DNA of 64,000 nt, from positions 18,919 through 82,918 of the forward strand of contig JAMQHL010000021.1 in NCBI GenBank assembly GCA_025993795.1, written 5' to 3'. Position 1 is the first letter of the stretch. Every line of letters starts with the position of its first letter. The position numbers and the translations under genes were made by a program. A model generated the notes under the pieces. It did not search any database. It saw nothing but the letters and a program-made list of their open reading frames with translations, and was not told the DNA's origin. Of the stretch, positions 45,437 to 54,168 are shown piece by piece. The DNA comes from Planctomycetota bacterium (GTDB taxonomy: Bacteria; Planctomycetota; UBA8742; UBA2392).

Positions 45437-46207
45437 CTAAACACCCTGTTCCAGCCGGTCCGCGTTGTAGTCGTCCAGTTCTTTGAGACCGCGGATCTTG
45501 CGCGCCGTGCCGGTCACGTCGTACTCAACGCGGCGCCAGATGAACTTGCGGTCGTCCCAAATGACATAGCAGGCGCGGGTGTCCCGGTCGCGGGGCTGGC
45601 CGACGCTGCCGACGTTGATGATGTACTTCTTGCCCTTTTCGGCTTTGAACTCGTACTCCAGCTCTTTTTCGGTCTGGTAGCGGAACTCCTGGTCAATCAC
45701 GCAGGGTATGTGCGTGTGGCCCACGAAGCACAGGTCTTCAAACTGCCCGAAGATGTCATTCAGCTTCTTGATCGCCTCAGGCACGCCCTGGCCAGCACCA
45801 AGGGCGTCGTGCTTGAGGATGTATTCGGTGGTTGGTTCGCGGGGGCTGCCATGCACCAACAGCGCGCCATCTTCGCGGTGCGTGAGCTTCAGGCCCTTCA
45901 GAAAGCTCATCCGCTTCTTGTTCTTGAACCCGAACAGCCCGCCCGTCAGCGACTTCTTCGTCCAGCGAATGGCGGTCAGTGCGCGATAGTTGAAGCCAAC
46001 GGGCTCGAACACCACGGCTTCATCGTGGTTGCCCATCAGGTTGATGCGGAATTCCATGGCCTGGTCGATGATCTCGACGGGCTCGGGCCCGTATCCGACA
46101 AGGTCGCCAAGCGAGATGATGTCCGTGATGTTGTGGGACTTGAGGTCCTTTTTCACGGCCTCCCAGGCGGCGACATTTGCATGGATGTCCGAAACGATGG
46201 CTTTCAT
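45437..46207 (-). CDS. Calcineurin-like metallophosphoesterase
   Basis: The 256-residue cytoplasmic protein has the full two-metal phosphoesterase set: SDIHANVAAWEAV, GDLVGYGPEP, GNHDEAV, LVHGSPREP and GHTHIP. The SDIHGN/A and VGYGPxP pattern matches the COG0639/YfcE-like group related to diadenosine-tetraphosphate hydrolases. The insertion of about 30 residues between the fourth and fifth motifs is basic. The natural substrate is unknown. No signal peptide. It precedes hpf on the same strand by 69 bp. Confidence 0.88.
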   Translation of the reverse strand: MKAIVSDIHANVAAWEAVKKDLKSHNITDIISLGDLVGYGPEPVEIIDQAMEFRINLMGNHDEAVVFEPVGFNYRALTAIRWTKKSLTGGLFGFKNKKRMSFLKGLKLTHREDGALLVHGSPREPTTEYILKHDALGAGQGVPEAIKKLNDIFGQFEDLCFVGHTHIPCVIDQEFRYQTEKELEYEFKAEKGKKYIINVGSVGQPRDRDTRACYVIWDDRKFIWRRVEYDVTGTARKIRGLKELDDYNADRLEQGV

Positions 46208-46297
46208 GCGCCGCCCAAGTGCAAAAGTCGCCGTAAGTTAGAGCAAACTAGCCCAATGCCGGGGGGTGTCAAGCGAAGCGCCAATGATGCGGTCGGT

Positions 46298-46717
46298 TCA
46301 GGCTGCATCCACAGACTCGATTCCAGCCCATTGCAGTGCCTCCTGCCTTTGCGCGTATGAGCGCCACTCGACGACTCTCCCGTTGCGGAATGTGAAGACA
46401 TCCGCCAACTGCCCGTCGCGCCACTCCGATTCGTGCTTCAGCCTCACATGCACATGCACGAACACCACAATCTTGTCGCCGGCCGAGATGAAACGTACGG
46501 GCTCGCAACGCCCTTCGGCCCAGGTCTCCCGCGCGCGCGACACGTGTTCGGCCACGACCGCGACACCGCGGTAGACTCCACCCGAGAAGAGTTCAAGCCG
46601 TTCGATCTGCTGGTCCAGGACCATGATGAGTCCAGGAACGTCGTTTTGGTTGAGCGAGGTGTACACTGTTCGCAGGGCATCAATCTCAGCCGCCGGCGGT
46701 GTTGGGAGATCAGTCAT
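46298..46717 (-). CDS. SnoaL/NTF2-like protein
   Basis: This 139-residue protein has the NTF2-fold pattern: an N-terminal helix pair (EIDALRTVYTSLNQNDVPGLIMVLD), the YRGVAVVAEHVSRARETW loop and helix, and a four-strand sheet ending LADVFTFRNGRVVEWRSYAQRQEAL, as in SnoaL-like ketosteroid-isomerase relatives. AGGAGG lies five bases before the ATG. Function ranges from enzyme to small-molecule binding and cannot be set here. No clear operon partner; truA lies 38 bp upstream on the same strand. Confidence 0.85.
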   Translation of the reverse strand: MTDLPTPPAAEIDALRTVYTSLNQNDVPGLIMVLDQQIERLELFSGGVYRGVAVVAEHVSRARETWAEGRCEPVRFISAGDKIVVFVHVHVRLKHESEWRDGQLADVFTFRNGRVVEWRSYAQRQEALQWAGIESVDAA

Positions 46718-46755
46718 GTCGCCCTCCTGCGGCCAACCGTTGACACGCTCTCTGC

Positions 46756-47637
46756 CTACACTGTCGGCAGGTACGCGTCCCGGCCTTCAAACGGCTCCGG
46801 AGGATAATCGACCCGCACCAGCATCAAACCGTGGGGCGGCAGGTTCGGGCCTGCTTCCTTGCGGTCCTTAACGTCCAGCAACCTGCCCAGCCATTCCGGT
46901 GATTGCTTGCCAAGCCCGATTTCCAGCAGCGAGCCTGCCAGCGCGCGCACCATTCCCCGCAGGAAGCCGTTTCCGGCGACTTCGATGCGCAGCAGATCGC
47001 CGCGCTCAACAAGTTCGCACCGGGTGATCGTGCGCACCGTGCCCAGCGGGCGCGTTCTGCGCCAGGGAGGCGGTCTGAGGTCGCCGTGAGCCAGGGCAGC
47101 CGGGCCGACAGTGTCCGCGGTGGTTTCCGGCTGATTGGCGCCTGGGCTGGAGTCGTCGGGGCTGGTTTTAAAGCTCAAAAAATCGTGCGTGCCCACGACA
47201 AGCGTTGCTGCGGCCTGCATCGCCCGTGTGTCGAGTTGGCGGGGGGCAAGGTACGTGCGGTCGGCCAGCAACGGGCTGCGCGCCCGCGACCGCAGAAGTG
47301 TGTAGCGGTAAAGTTTGGAAAGCGCGTCGAACCGGGCGTGAAAGCGCGGGTCAGCTTCGCGCGCGGCGCGCACGGCCACATCGTCGGGCAATCTTGCGTT
47401 GATGGCATTCAGCAGTTCGCGGCACGGCAGGCGCGAGTCTACGTCCACATGCGCCGGCATCGCCCGGGCGTGCACGCCGCGGTCGGTGCGTCCCGACGAT
47501 TGCACGCTTACCTGGTGGCCGACAAGGTCTGCGGTGGCGGCTTCGACCACGCCCTGGACGCTGCGGTCAGGCCCCTGGCGCTGCCAGCCGAAGAAGTCTT
47601 TGCCGTGAAACTCAAGTGTAAGCAGAATCCTGCGCAT
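46756..47637 (-). CDS. truA: tRNA pseudouridine(38-40) synthase TruA
   Basis: The product (293 residues from ATG 47637) converts U38-U40 of the tRNA anticodon arm to pseudouridine. Motifs are LTLEFHGKDFFGWQRQ, the catalytic aspartate D52 in SSGRTDRGVHA, DARFHARFDALSKLYRYTL (in part) and the C-terminal NGFLRGMVRALAGSLLEIGLG. An insertion of about 40 residues between 165 and 205, rich in Pro and Gly, is longer than in most TruA proteins. Its ATG overlaps that of the divergent LigD-like gene in the tetranucleotide CATG at 47635-47638. Confidence 0.94.
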   Translation of the reverse strand: MRRILLTLEFHGKDFFGWQRQGPDRSVQGVVEAATADLVGHQVSVQSSGRTDRGVHARAMPAHVDVDSRLPCRELLNAINARLPDDVAVRAAREADPRFHARFDALSKLYRYTLLRSRARSPLLADRTYLAPRQLDTRAMQAAATLVVGTHDFLSFKTSPDDSSPGANQPETTADTVGPAALAHGDLRPPPWRRTRPLGTVRTITRCELVERGDLLRIEVAGNGFLRGMVRALAGSLLEIGLGKQSPEWLGRLLDVKDRKEAGPNLPPHGLMLVRVDYPPEPFEGRDAYLPTV

Positions 47638-47965
47638 GGCCCTCCAGTACGTCATCCTTGAGCATACGGTCAACGGGGCGATTCACTTTGACCTGATGCT
47701 GGAGATTGCGGGGCAAGAGCTGCTGCGCACGTTGCAGCTTGCGCACTGGCCACTACCTTTGGGCGACAGCGCCCCCTGCAGCGAGCTTTGGCCGCATCGG
47801 CGCGCTTACCTCAACTATGAGGGCGAAGTCGCGGGCGGCCGCGGTACCGTGAAACGGGTCGAGTCCGGAAAATGGACGGCTACGGGCGAAAAGATGGTCC
47901 TGCTGGCATCAGACGGCCGCGTTACCCGCCTGGAGCAACGCGGCCCGGTTCTGCATGCAGTCTAG
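47636..47965 (+). CDS. Stand-alone LigD-type 3'-phosphoesterase domain protein
   Basis: The 109-residue protein resembles the phosphoesterase (LigD_N) domain of the NHEJ ligase D: YVILEHTVNGAIHFDLMLE, corresponding to the Q-E-H-x-x-x-x-x-H-Y-D-x-R-L-E segment, and HRRAYLNYEGEVAGGRGTVKRVESGKW, matching the EDHP-x-x-Y-x-x-FEG...G-x-V-x-x-x-D-x-G-x-W segment. The key His and Asp of H-F-D are kept. It could trim 3' ends or bind nucleic acid, but no Ku or ligase gene is present here. Its ATG shares bases with the divergent truA start, so the two cannot both have ordinary leaders. Confidence 0.75.
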   Translation: MALQYVILEHTVNGAIHFDLMLEIAGQELLRTLQLAHWPLPLGDSAPCSELWPHRRAYLNYEGEVAGGRGTVKRVESGKWTATGEKMVLLASDGRVTRLEQRGPVLHAV

Positions 47966-49023
47966 ATCCAGCGGCCTGACCAGCTAACGCCGATCGTGAA
48001 AGTCAGCCTGAAGTCGTGCTTCTTGAACTCAGGCGGTGGCAGATTGTCGAAGGTGTGCTCAACCAGCAGGCCTGCGGTGAAGTACCCGCCGAACTTGTAC
48101 TCAATCAGCAGCGAGTTGTTGACGTTGATGTTCTTGAACTCGTCGAAGTCAAACAGCACCTCAGACCTGAAGTTGATGTGCAACGTGTCGTTGACGCCAA
48201 CCCAGTCGAGTTCGGTGCGCGCCCGCGCGCCGAGATAGCCGCGATCTTCCGCGCCGCCGATCTGGTCTTCGTAGGTGTACGTCAGGTGCGCTGCCACGTT
48301 CCACTTCAGCGTGGGCTCGTTCAGGATCTGGTAGCCGGGGCCGATGCCGGTGATGCTGCGGTAGTGGTAGCCCGCGAACTCGTTGAGATACAGGTCTTCC
48401 GTGATTTCAACCGTGAGCCGGAAATCAAAGATGTAGCGATACAGATAGCCGAAGTGGTGCTTGCGTTCGCGTACCGGGTCTTCCTCAAGGTTGCGGTCCT
48501 GGAAGTAGCTGCCGCGCCCGTACCAGGTCATAAAGTTGTGCCTGCTCGTGCGCTTGATGTCGAAGCGGTAGCCCAGCGAGTAGGTGTTGGTATTGCCAGC
48601 CGTCAGGGAAAAAGTGCCCAGCGCCGAAATCTCCCAGATCGCACGCTCATCGGGCAGCGTTTCGTTGATGCCGTTGACAGCCGCAAAGTTCTCGATGGTG
48701 GTTTCGGTGCCGTTTGTCCGGAAGACCAGCTTGCCGTCTCGGGTAAGCAGCTTGCCGCTCTGTTGCTGCTTGATGTCGCCGCCGATGCGGATTGTGGCGT
48801 CGCGCTCGCCATCCAGTTCAAGCGACGCAACCTCGGCGACGGGCACCTTGATCGTGCCCAACGCTCCGGAATTGAAGTGAACCTCGCCGGCTTCAAGCTT
48901 CTCAAACTTGCCGACCAGCGTGTCGCCGTCAGTTGTGACAAGCGTGTCAGCGGCAAGCAGGGCCCCCGCGAACAGTACAAGAGCAGAAAGCAGCAGCACA
49001 CGCAGCGGTCCAGTACGAATCAT
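47962..49023 (-). CDS. DUF481-type outer-membrane protein
   Basis: From ATG 49023 the protein has 353 residues and a signal peptide (to about AGALLAAD). Residues 25-105 are a soluble strand-rich head (TDGDTLVGKFEKLEAGEVHFNSG), a pattern seen before DUF481 barrels. From about 115 on, alternating aromatic strands (SLGYRFDIKRTSRHNFMTWYGRGSYFQDR, in part) and the closing strand TFTIGVSWSGRWI are typical of the DUF481 beta-barrel, whose terminal aromatic signals outer-membrane assembly. Function in the family is unknown. The gene ends 4 bp inside the LigD-like gene's 3' end. Confidence 0.8.
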   Translation of the reverse strand: MIRTGPLRVLLLSALVLFAGALLAADTLVTTDGDTLVGKFEKLEAGEVHFNSGALGTIKVPVAEVASLELDGERDATIRIGGDIKQQQSGKLLTRDGKLVFRTNGTETTIENFAAVNGINETLPDERAIWEISALGTFSLTAGNTNTYSLGYRFDIKRTSRHNFMTWYGRGSYFQDRNLEEDPVRERKHHFGYLYRYIFDFRLTVEITEDLYLNEFAGYHYRSITGIGPGYQILNEPTLKWNVAAHLTYTYEDQIGGAEDRGYLGARARTELDWVGVNDTLHINFRSEVLFDFDEFKNINVNNSLLIEYKFGGYFTAGLLVEHTFDNLPPPEFKKHDFRLTFTIGVSWSGRWI

Positions 49024-49161
49024 GAGAGAGTTCTTTTCGGGTCGATGGGCAGTAAAAAGACAAAACGAATCGTCTATACAAGCAATGTTTTCGCAGCAAA
49101 CGAACGAACTACAGTCGGGTGCACATCCGGAATTCACGCTTTGCCTGCCGACTGTGCCGGT

Positions 49162-49668
49162 CTAATCCGGGCTGTTGCCCGGCGGCTGCGGCTGCTCTGG
49201 CGGCATGTTCAGTTCTCGGCTCTTGATCGGGCTGTGCCGCCAGGTGTTGTCCGCCTGTTTCAGAAACACCAGCCACGAAGTCTGGACCGGTGCGTCTTCA
49301 CCCTTGTTGTTTTTCTGGGGTTTGAACTTTCCGTCCTCATCTACCGGCACATAGCGAACCTGCACCCGGGCGAACTTGTCGTCGCTTTGGGCAGAGTCCT
49401 TGACGGCCTCAATCTTCCAGCGCAGCCCAAGCTCTTTCGATTGCCGAAACTGGCCCCGCAACACCGGCTCGTAGGCCTCGCGCTCGTCGCGTGCCACGCA
49501 GCTTGCGGCAAGCTCGACATCGCCGGACTCGATGGCCCGTGCGTACACCTCAAGTGCGTCTTCGGGTGTAGTGAACTTGGGCAACCAGACGACCTCGCTG
49601 TTGTTGGCGGCATTCGAGCCGCAGGCGGCCAGCAGCAGCAGCAAGCTGAAAATTGCAATCCAACGCAT
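49162..49668 (-). CDS. Small lipoprotein of unknown function
   Basis: The 168-residue protein starts [16 protein letters not shown] with a lipobox Cys16, so it is lipid-anchored. The mature part has the helix TPEDALEVYARAIESGDVELAASCVA and strands around RWKIEAVKDSAQS and SWLVFLKQADNTWRHSPI, compatible with an NTF2-like fold (DUF4878-like), then a Pro-rich tail. The tRNA-Pro gene lies 50 bp upstream on the same strand with a terminator hairpin between. I do not recognise a specific family. Confidence 0.75.
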   Translation of the reverse strand: MRWIAIFSLLLLLAACGSNAANNSEVVWLPKFTTPEDALEVYARAIESGDVELAASCVARDEREAYEPVLRGQFRQSKELGLRWKIEAVKDSAQSDDKFARVQVRYVPVDEDGKFKPQKNNKGEDAPVQTSWLVFLKQADNTWRHSPIKSRELNMPPEQPQPPGNSPD

Positions 49669-49688
49669 GGTTTCGTGTCCCAGGCAAA

Positions 49689-49710
49689 GCGCCCGGCGCG
49701 GGCCGGGCGC
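49689..49710 (-). terminator. Terminator of tRNA-Pro
   Basis: GCGCCCGGC and GCCGGGCGC pair perfectly across a four-base loop, 8 bp after the tRNA 3' end on the minus strand, followed by TTTGCC. Confidence 0.7.
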
Positions 49711-49717
49711 CGTTTTC

Positions 49718-49794
<77 letters not shown>

Positions 49795-49882
49795 ATGGCT
49801 CCGAAACTAGCCCGCCCTGACAATAGCGTCAAGGCGGGGAGGTCATGCAGGTTTCAAACGCACGACGGTTGCAGCGGCGCAA

Positions 49883-50878
<996 letters not shown>

Positions 50879-50911
50879 AGGCAATCCTTCGCTTTCATGG
50901 GGTGTGCATAC

Positions 50912-50933
50912 TATATTGAGATTGGACCCAATC
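50912..50933 (+). promoter_or_regulatory. -10 box and palindromic operator candidate
   Basis: TATATT (50912-50917) is followed at once by the palindrome GATTGG-AC-CCAATC (50920-50933), 13 bp before the ATG of the HTH protein gene. The position between -10 and start codon would suit a repressor, possibly that gene's own product. Confidence 0.35.
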
Positions 50934-50946
50934 CCTGAGCATACCC

Positions 50947-51534
50947 ATGGCAAAACGACCAGAGCCAGAACCTGCCTCGGAAGAGGCGCTGCTGGCAGAA
51001 GAGCAGCAATCCGACGAGCAGTTGCTTGAAGGCCTGCTCGATGACACCCACAGGGTGCTCAAGCAGGCAGTGGACCGTGCCGGTCCCAAGCGTATTTCGC
51101 GCGCGCTGGATGTCAGCCTCAGCCTGGTCTACAAATGGACGCAGCCGCCGCGCACCAAGAAGAACCCGAGCGCCAGCGGCGCCCGCAACCCGCTGGACAA
51201 GCTGGTGACGATGTTTCACCTGAGCCAGGATCTGGAGATCATCCACTTTCTGTGCCGCGTCGCCCGTGGCTATTACACATCCAACCCGATGCATGGCACG
51301 CAGCAGACGCAGAACTTTGTTTCGGCCACGATCAGCTCGTTGAACGACTTCGCCGACATGATCCACCATGCGGAAAAGTCCCTGACCGGCGACGGCAGGA
51401 TTGACGAGGATGAATCCAAGAAGCTGCGCCGCATGTGGGACAAGCTGAAGGGGCGCCTCGAGAACTTTATCGTCGCCTGCGAAGAAGGCCATTTCAACAA
51501 GGATGAGCGGGGCGCAGACAGGGACGACGAATAG
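50947..51534 (+). CDS. HTH protein, phage CII-like
   Basis: The 195-residue protein has an acidic N-terminus (residues 1-30), then a helix-turn-helix region DRAGPKRISRALDVSLSLVYKWTQPP (residues about 43-69) resembling phage CII-type regulators. A helical segment follows (LDKLVTMFHLSQDLEIIHFLCRVARGYY) and then a second helical domain (about 120-180). It is a probable DNA-binding regulator, perhaps of phage origin. A palindrome just upstream of its start could be its operator. The next gene (51589) on the same strand is 54 bp away and may be co-transcribed. Confidence 0.65.
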   Translation: MAKRPEPEPASEEALLAEEQQSDEQLLEGLLDDTHRVLKQAVDRAGPKRISRALDVSLSLVYKWTQPPRTKKNPSASGARNPLDKLVTMFHLSQDLEIIHFLCRVARGYYTSNPMHGTQQTQNFVSATISSLNDFADMIHHAEKSLTGDGRIDEDESKKLRRMWDKLKGRLENFIVACEEGHFNKDERGADRDDE

Positions 51535-51588
51535 GGCAGCGCGCCGTACGGGTGCCGGCATTATCAGGTTTCAACCGGGACGAGCTTC

Positions 51589-52041
51589 ATGAGCGACAGA
51601 ATGCCGATTCCTGACATCGATGACACGGGCCTGCGTGCACACATTCTCAGGCTGCGAGGCCTCGTTGCCGAGGAAACCATTGAAACGCTGCGCATGGTGC
51701 GCCTTGAGCACATCGTGAACCCGCGCGGCAAAATGGTCGAGTATGACCAGCAGGCATTCCGGGCCTGGGTAATCGCGTGGCTGAACTCGCTTGAAACGGT
51801 GCTCTGTGCGCACCTGGCGCTGCTGACCAAGCAGGTGTTTGACAGCAAGACTGAGCTTGAGCCGATTGTTGCGCACCCCAAGATGCTGCTGGACCAGATT
51901 GACGATATCCGGCGTGCCCTCGAGATCATCCTTGAGGCTGAGCCCGAGATGACGCCGCAACCGGCAACCGGCCAGTACGCCAAAGTCAAAGAACAACCCG
52001 AAGATGCCGCCGAAGATTCGGCAGGCAAGAAGAAGAAGTAG
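51589..52041 (+). CDS. Unrecognised helical protein downstream of the CII-like regulator
   Basis: The 150-residue protein is mostly helical: LRAHILRLRGLVAEETIETLRMVRLEHI, QAFRAWVIAWLNSLETVLCAHLALLTKQVF and PKMLLDQIDDIRRALEIILEAEPE (each in part). It has a disordered, Lys-rich tail (SAGKKKK). No signal, membrane segment or catalytic motif is visible. GGGACGAG precedes the ATG. I do not recognise the family; the context suggests a partner of the HTH protein upstream. A strong terminator follows. Confidence 0.6.
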   Translation: MSDRMPIPDIDDTGLRAHILRLRGLVAEETIETLRMVRLEHIVNPRGKMVEYDQQAFRAWVIAWLNSLETVLCAHLALLTKQVFDSKTELEPIVAHPKMLLDQIDDIRRALEIILEAEPEMTPQPATGQYAKVKEQPEDAAEDSAGKKKK

Positions 52042-52056
52042 AGCCGGCAAAATTCA

Positions 52057-52085
52057 AAACGCCCGCAGGATGACTGCGGGCGTTT
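52057..52085. terminator. Bidirectional terminator
   Basis: AAACGCCCGCAG and CTGCGGGCGTTT pair perfectly across a five-base loop between convergent genes ending at 52041 (+) and 52108 (-). A and T flanks give short T-tracts in both directions. Confidence 0.8.
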
Positions 52086-52107
52086 CGGGTGGATGCCGCA
52101 CCGTGCC

Positions 52108-52863
52108 TTACTTGCGCGGCGGAATCAGGCTGCTGCGCTCGACGGTTTCGCCGGCGGGCTTTTCGTCCTTGGGCTTGCCGGCCTGTGCCGGCGCGGTGCC
52201 GTACTCGGGCAGCCTGACCTGCTCGCCGCCCTTGAGGCGGTCGCCCCAGGCCAGCTCGGGGTTGGCGTCTACGATCTTCCGGAACAGGTACATGTTGCCG
52301 TAGTACTCGATCGCCAGGCTGTAGGCAGTGTCACCCGCTTCGGCTGTGACGGTGCGTGCCGGAAACCAGTCGCTCTTGGGTTTGGTTTCTGCGGCCTTCA
52401 CAGCTTCAGCGCCGCCGGGACCGGTCGGAATCTTGATGGTCTGGCCGATGCGCAGCTTGTGGGCGTTGGATGCGTCCAGGCCCTCGTTGATCTTGTAGAT
52501 GTCTTCGGCCTTGCACCCGTACTGCACAGCGAGCTTGCTGATCATGTCGCCGGCCTGGATCTTGTGCTCGACCACGCCTCCGGTTGCCGCTGGCTTGGGC
52601 TCAACTTTGGGCTCGGGCTTGGGGTCCGGCTTCAGGTCGGGCTTGGGCAGCGGGTCCGAGTTCAGGGGCGGTGTCACCACGTCATAGCCAAGCACGTTGG
52701 ACGACTTCACCGGCGTTGCGTCCACGGGCTTGATGTCCTCGGACTTGGACGTCGTCTCCTCAGCGGGTTCGTCGTTGCCGGGGCTAAACAGCGCAGCCGC
52801 AAGCAACCCGACCAAAACAAGGCCGGCTGCGGCGACTACCATCGAGATGCGGCTCTTTGTCAT
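52108..52863 (-). CDS. Membrane-anchored double-LysM protein
   Basis: The protein (251 residues from ATG 52863, AAGGAG six bases upstream) has an N-terminal membrane anchor (about residues 8-27, MVVAAAGLVLVGLLAAALF). A Pro/Lys/Asp repeat spacer (KPDLKPDPKPEPKVEPKP) follows, then two LysM domains: about residues 98-145 (VEHKIQAGDMISKLAVQYGCKAEDIYKIN, in part) and 165-215 (VTAEAGDTAYSLAIEYYGNMYLFRKIVDANP, in part). LysM domains bind peptidoglycan GlcNAc, so it likely tethers the envelope to the wall. The rest is a short polar tail. Confidence 0.88.
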   Translation of the reverse strand: MTKSRISMVVAAAGLVLVGLLAAALFSPGNDEPAEETTSKSEDIKPVDATPVKSSNVLGYDVVTPPLNSDPLPKPDLKPDPKPEPKVEPKPAATGGVVEHKIQAGDMISKLAVQYGCKAEDIYKINEGLDASNAHKLRIGQTIKIPTGPGGAEAVKAAETKPKSDWFPARTVTAEAGDTAYSLAIEYYGNMYLFRKIVDANPELAWGDRLKGGEQVRLPEYGTAPAQAGKPKDEKPAGETVERSSLIPPRK

Positions 52864-53010
52864 CGTGTCTCCTTCAAGAAATCGTCCGTGGACGTGGGTG
52901 GCGCCTGGGTGCGCCCGGGCCAAGGGGACCGGACGGTATCCCTGCATTCGGCAGGGGGCTTTGCGCGACTTTGGGAAAAAAGCGAAAGCGGTTTTATCCG
53001 GACGCAAATG

Positions 53011-53043
53011 AAAGCGGGCCGGGCATCGCGCCCGGCCCGCTTT
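53011..53043 (-). terminator. Terminator after the EF-hand gene
   Basis: AAAGCGGGCCGGGC and GCCCGGCCCGCTTT pair perfectly across ATCGC, 15 bp after the leftward EF-hand gene's stop at 53058. A T-tract (CATTTGC) follows on the minus strand. Confidence 0.78.
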
Positions 53044-53057
53044 GAGAGGCTGGCAGC

Positions 53058-54143
53058 CTACTCTTCTATGAACTCAATCAGTTCCATGGTGGTCTTGGCG
53101 CCACTGCCCTCATAGGTGCCTTTGACGGTGAGGCCGGGGAACTTCTTTGAGGTCCAGGTTGTGCCCTTCGTGCCGTTGGCATCGATGCTGACCTTCAGAC
53201 ACTCGAATTCGCCGGCTTCTACTTTGATGGTTTCTTCTTCGATCTTCGGGGCATCGCCCGGCGTTCCGCCGTTGCCTGTCGCGGCCCTGAACTCAAGCTT
53301 GGTTTCTGTGGCGGGCGCACCCAACGGTTTCATGTCCTTGTCCATGGTCGTGTACTTGACCATGGCATAGGTCTCGGTGACCTCGGTGATTTCCGTCTTT
53401 ACGTAGCTGATGTGCTTGAAACCGCTGAAGTCCCCTTCTGTGCGAATGGTCCAGCTGCGTCCCTTTTTCTTGTAAAGGGCGTAGGGGTCGGTGTCGCCGG
53501 GCTTGGTTTCGGTTGGCTTTGCCTCGGTGGCCTTCTCGTCTTTGGCGACGTTGTAGTTCTTGGCCATCTCAGACTTCAGGTAGGCGGAGAACTCGGCTTT
53601 GGAGACCTTGCCATCGCCGTCGGCATCGACTGCCTTCCATTCTTCATCGCTGGGTTCTTCGCCGTTGTCGGCTGCGGCGGCCTCTTTACGCGTGAGCGAG
53701 CCGTCCTTGTCGGTGTCCATCTCTTTGTAAATCTCGTTGACGTAGGGCGTCAGGTACTCGGCTTCAATAACCTTCATGTCCTTGGTGGACAGGTCGGCTT
53801 TGAATTCCATGTCGCTGTTGCGGCTGGTGACGTACTTCGTGAGTTCAGCCTTGGTCAGCTCGTTGTTGTCATCTTTGTCGGCGCTCAGGTAGTCCAGCAG
53901 GTACATCTGCAGGTATGTCAGGTAGAGCATCTCCGCGCCTTCTTCGGTTGAGGCTTCCTTTCTTAGCGCGGTCTTCAGTTCGCTGAGCGTGATCGTTTCA
54001 TTCTTGTCCGTGTCCAGCGTTTCGAAGTAGCTGTTGACCTCGGCTTCTGTCTCGTCGCCTTCTTCGCTGCCTGCCATTTGTGCCGACAAGCCACCGCACA
54101 GCAGGGTTGCCGCCAACAGCCACATCCCGATTTTCGCGTTCAT
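53058..54143 (-). CDS. Secreted EF-hand calcium-binding protein
   Basis: From ATG 54143 (CAGGAG eight bases upstream) the protein has 361 residues and a signal peptide (to about AQMAG). Four EF-hand loops are visible: DTDKNETITLSE, DKDDNNELTKAE, DTDKDGSLTRKE and DADGDGKVSKAE, with Asp at the calcium positions. A Lys/Glu/Thr spacer leads to a C-terminal domain (about 220-361) with KVEAGEFECLKVS, TWTSKKFPGLTVKGTY and ELIEFIEE. That same domain pattern occurs in the gene just upstream, so the two are paralogous in this part. The protein likely binds calcium in the periplasm; other function unknown. Confidence 0.8.
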   Translation of the reverse strand: MNAKIGMWLLAATLLCGGLSAQMAGSEEGDETEAEVNSYFETLDTDKNETITLSELKTALRKEASTEEGAEMLYLTYLQMYLLDYLSADKDDNNELTKAELTKYVTSRNSDMEFKADLSTKDMKVIEAEYLTPYVNEIYKEMDTDKDGSLTRKEAAAADNGEEPSDEEWKAVDADGDGKVSKAEFSAYLKSEMAKNYNVAKDEKATEAKPTETKPGDTDPYALYKKKGRSWTIRTEGDFSGFKHISYVKTEITEVTETYAMVKYTTMDKDMKPLGAPATETKLEFRAATGNGGTPGDAPKIEEETIKVEAGEFECLKVSIDANGTKGTTWTSKKFPGLTVKGTYEGSGAKTTMELIEFIEE

Positions 54144-54168
54144 ACTCGTTTCTCCTGGGTTCTCGTTT

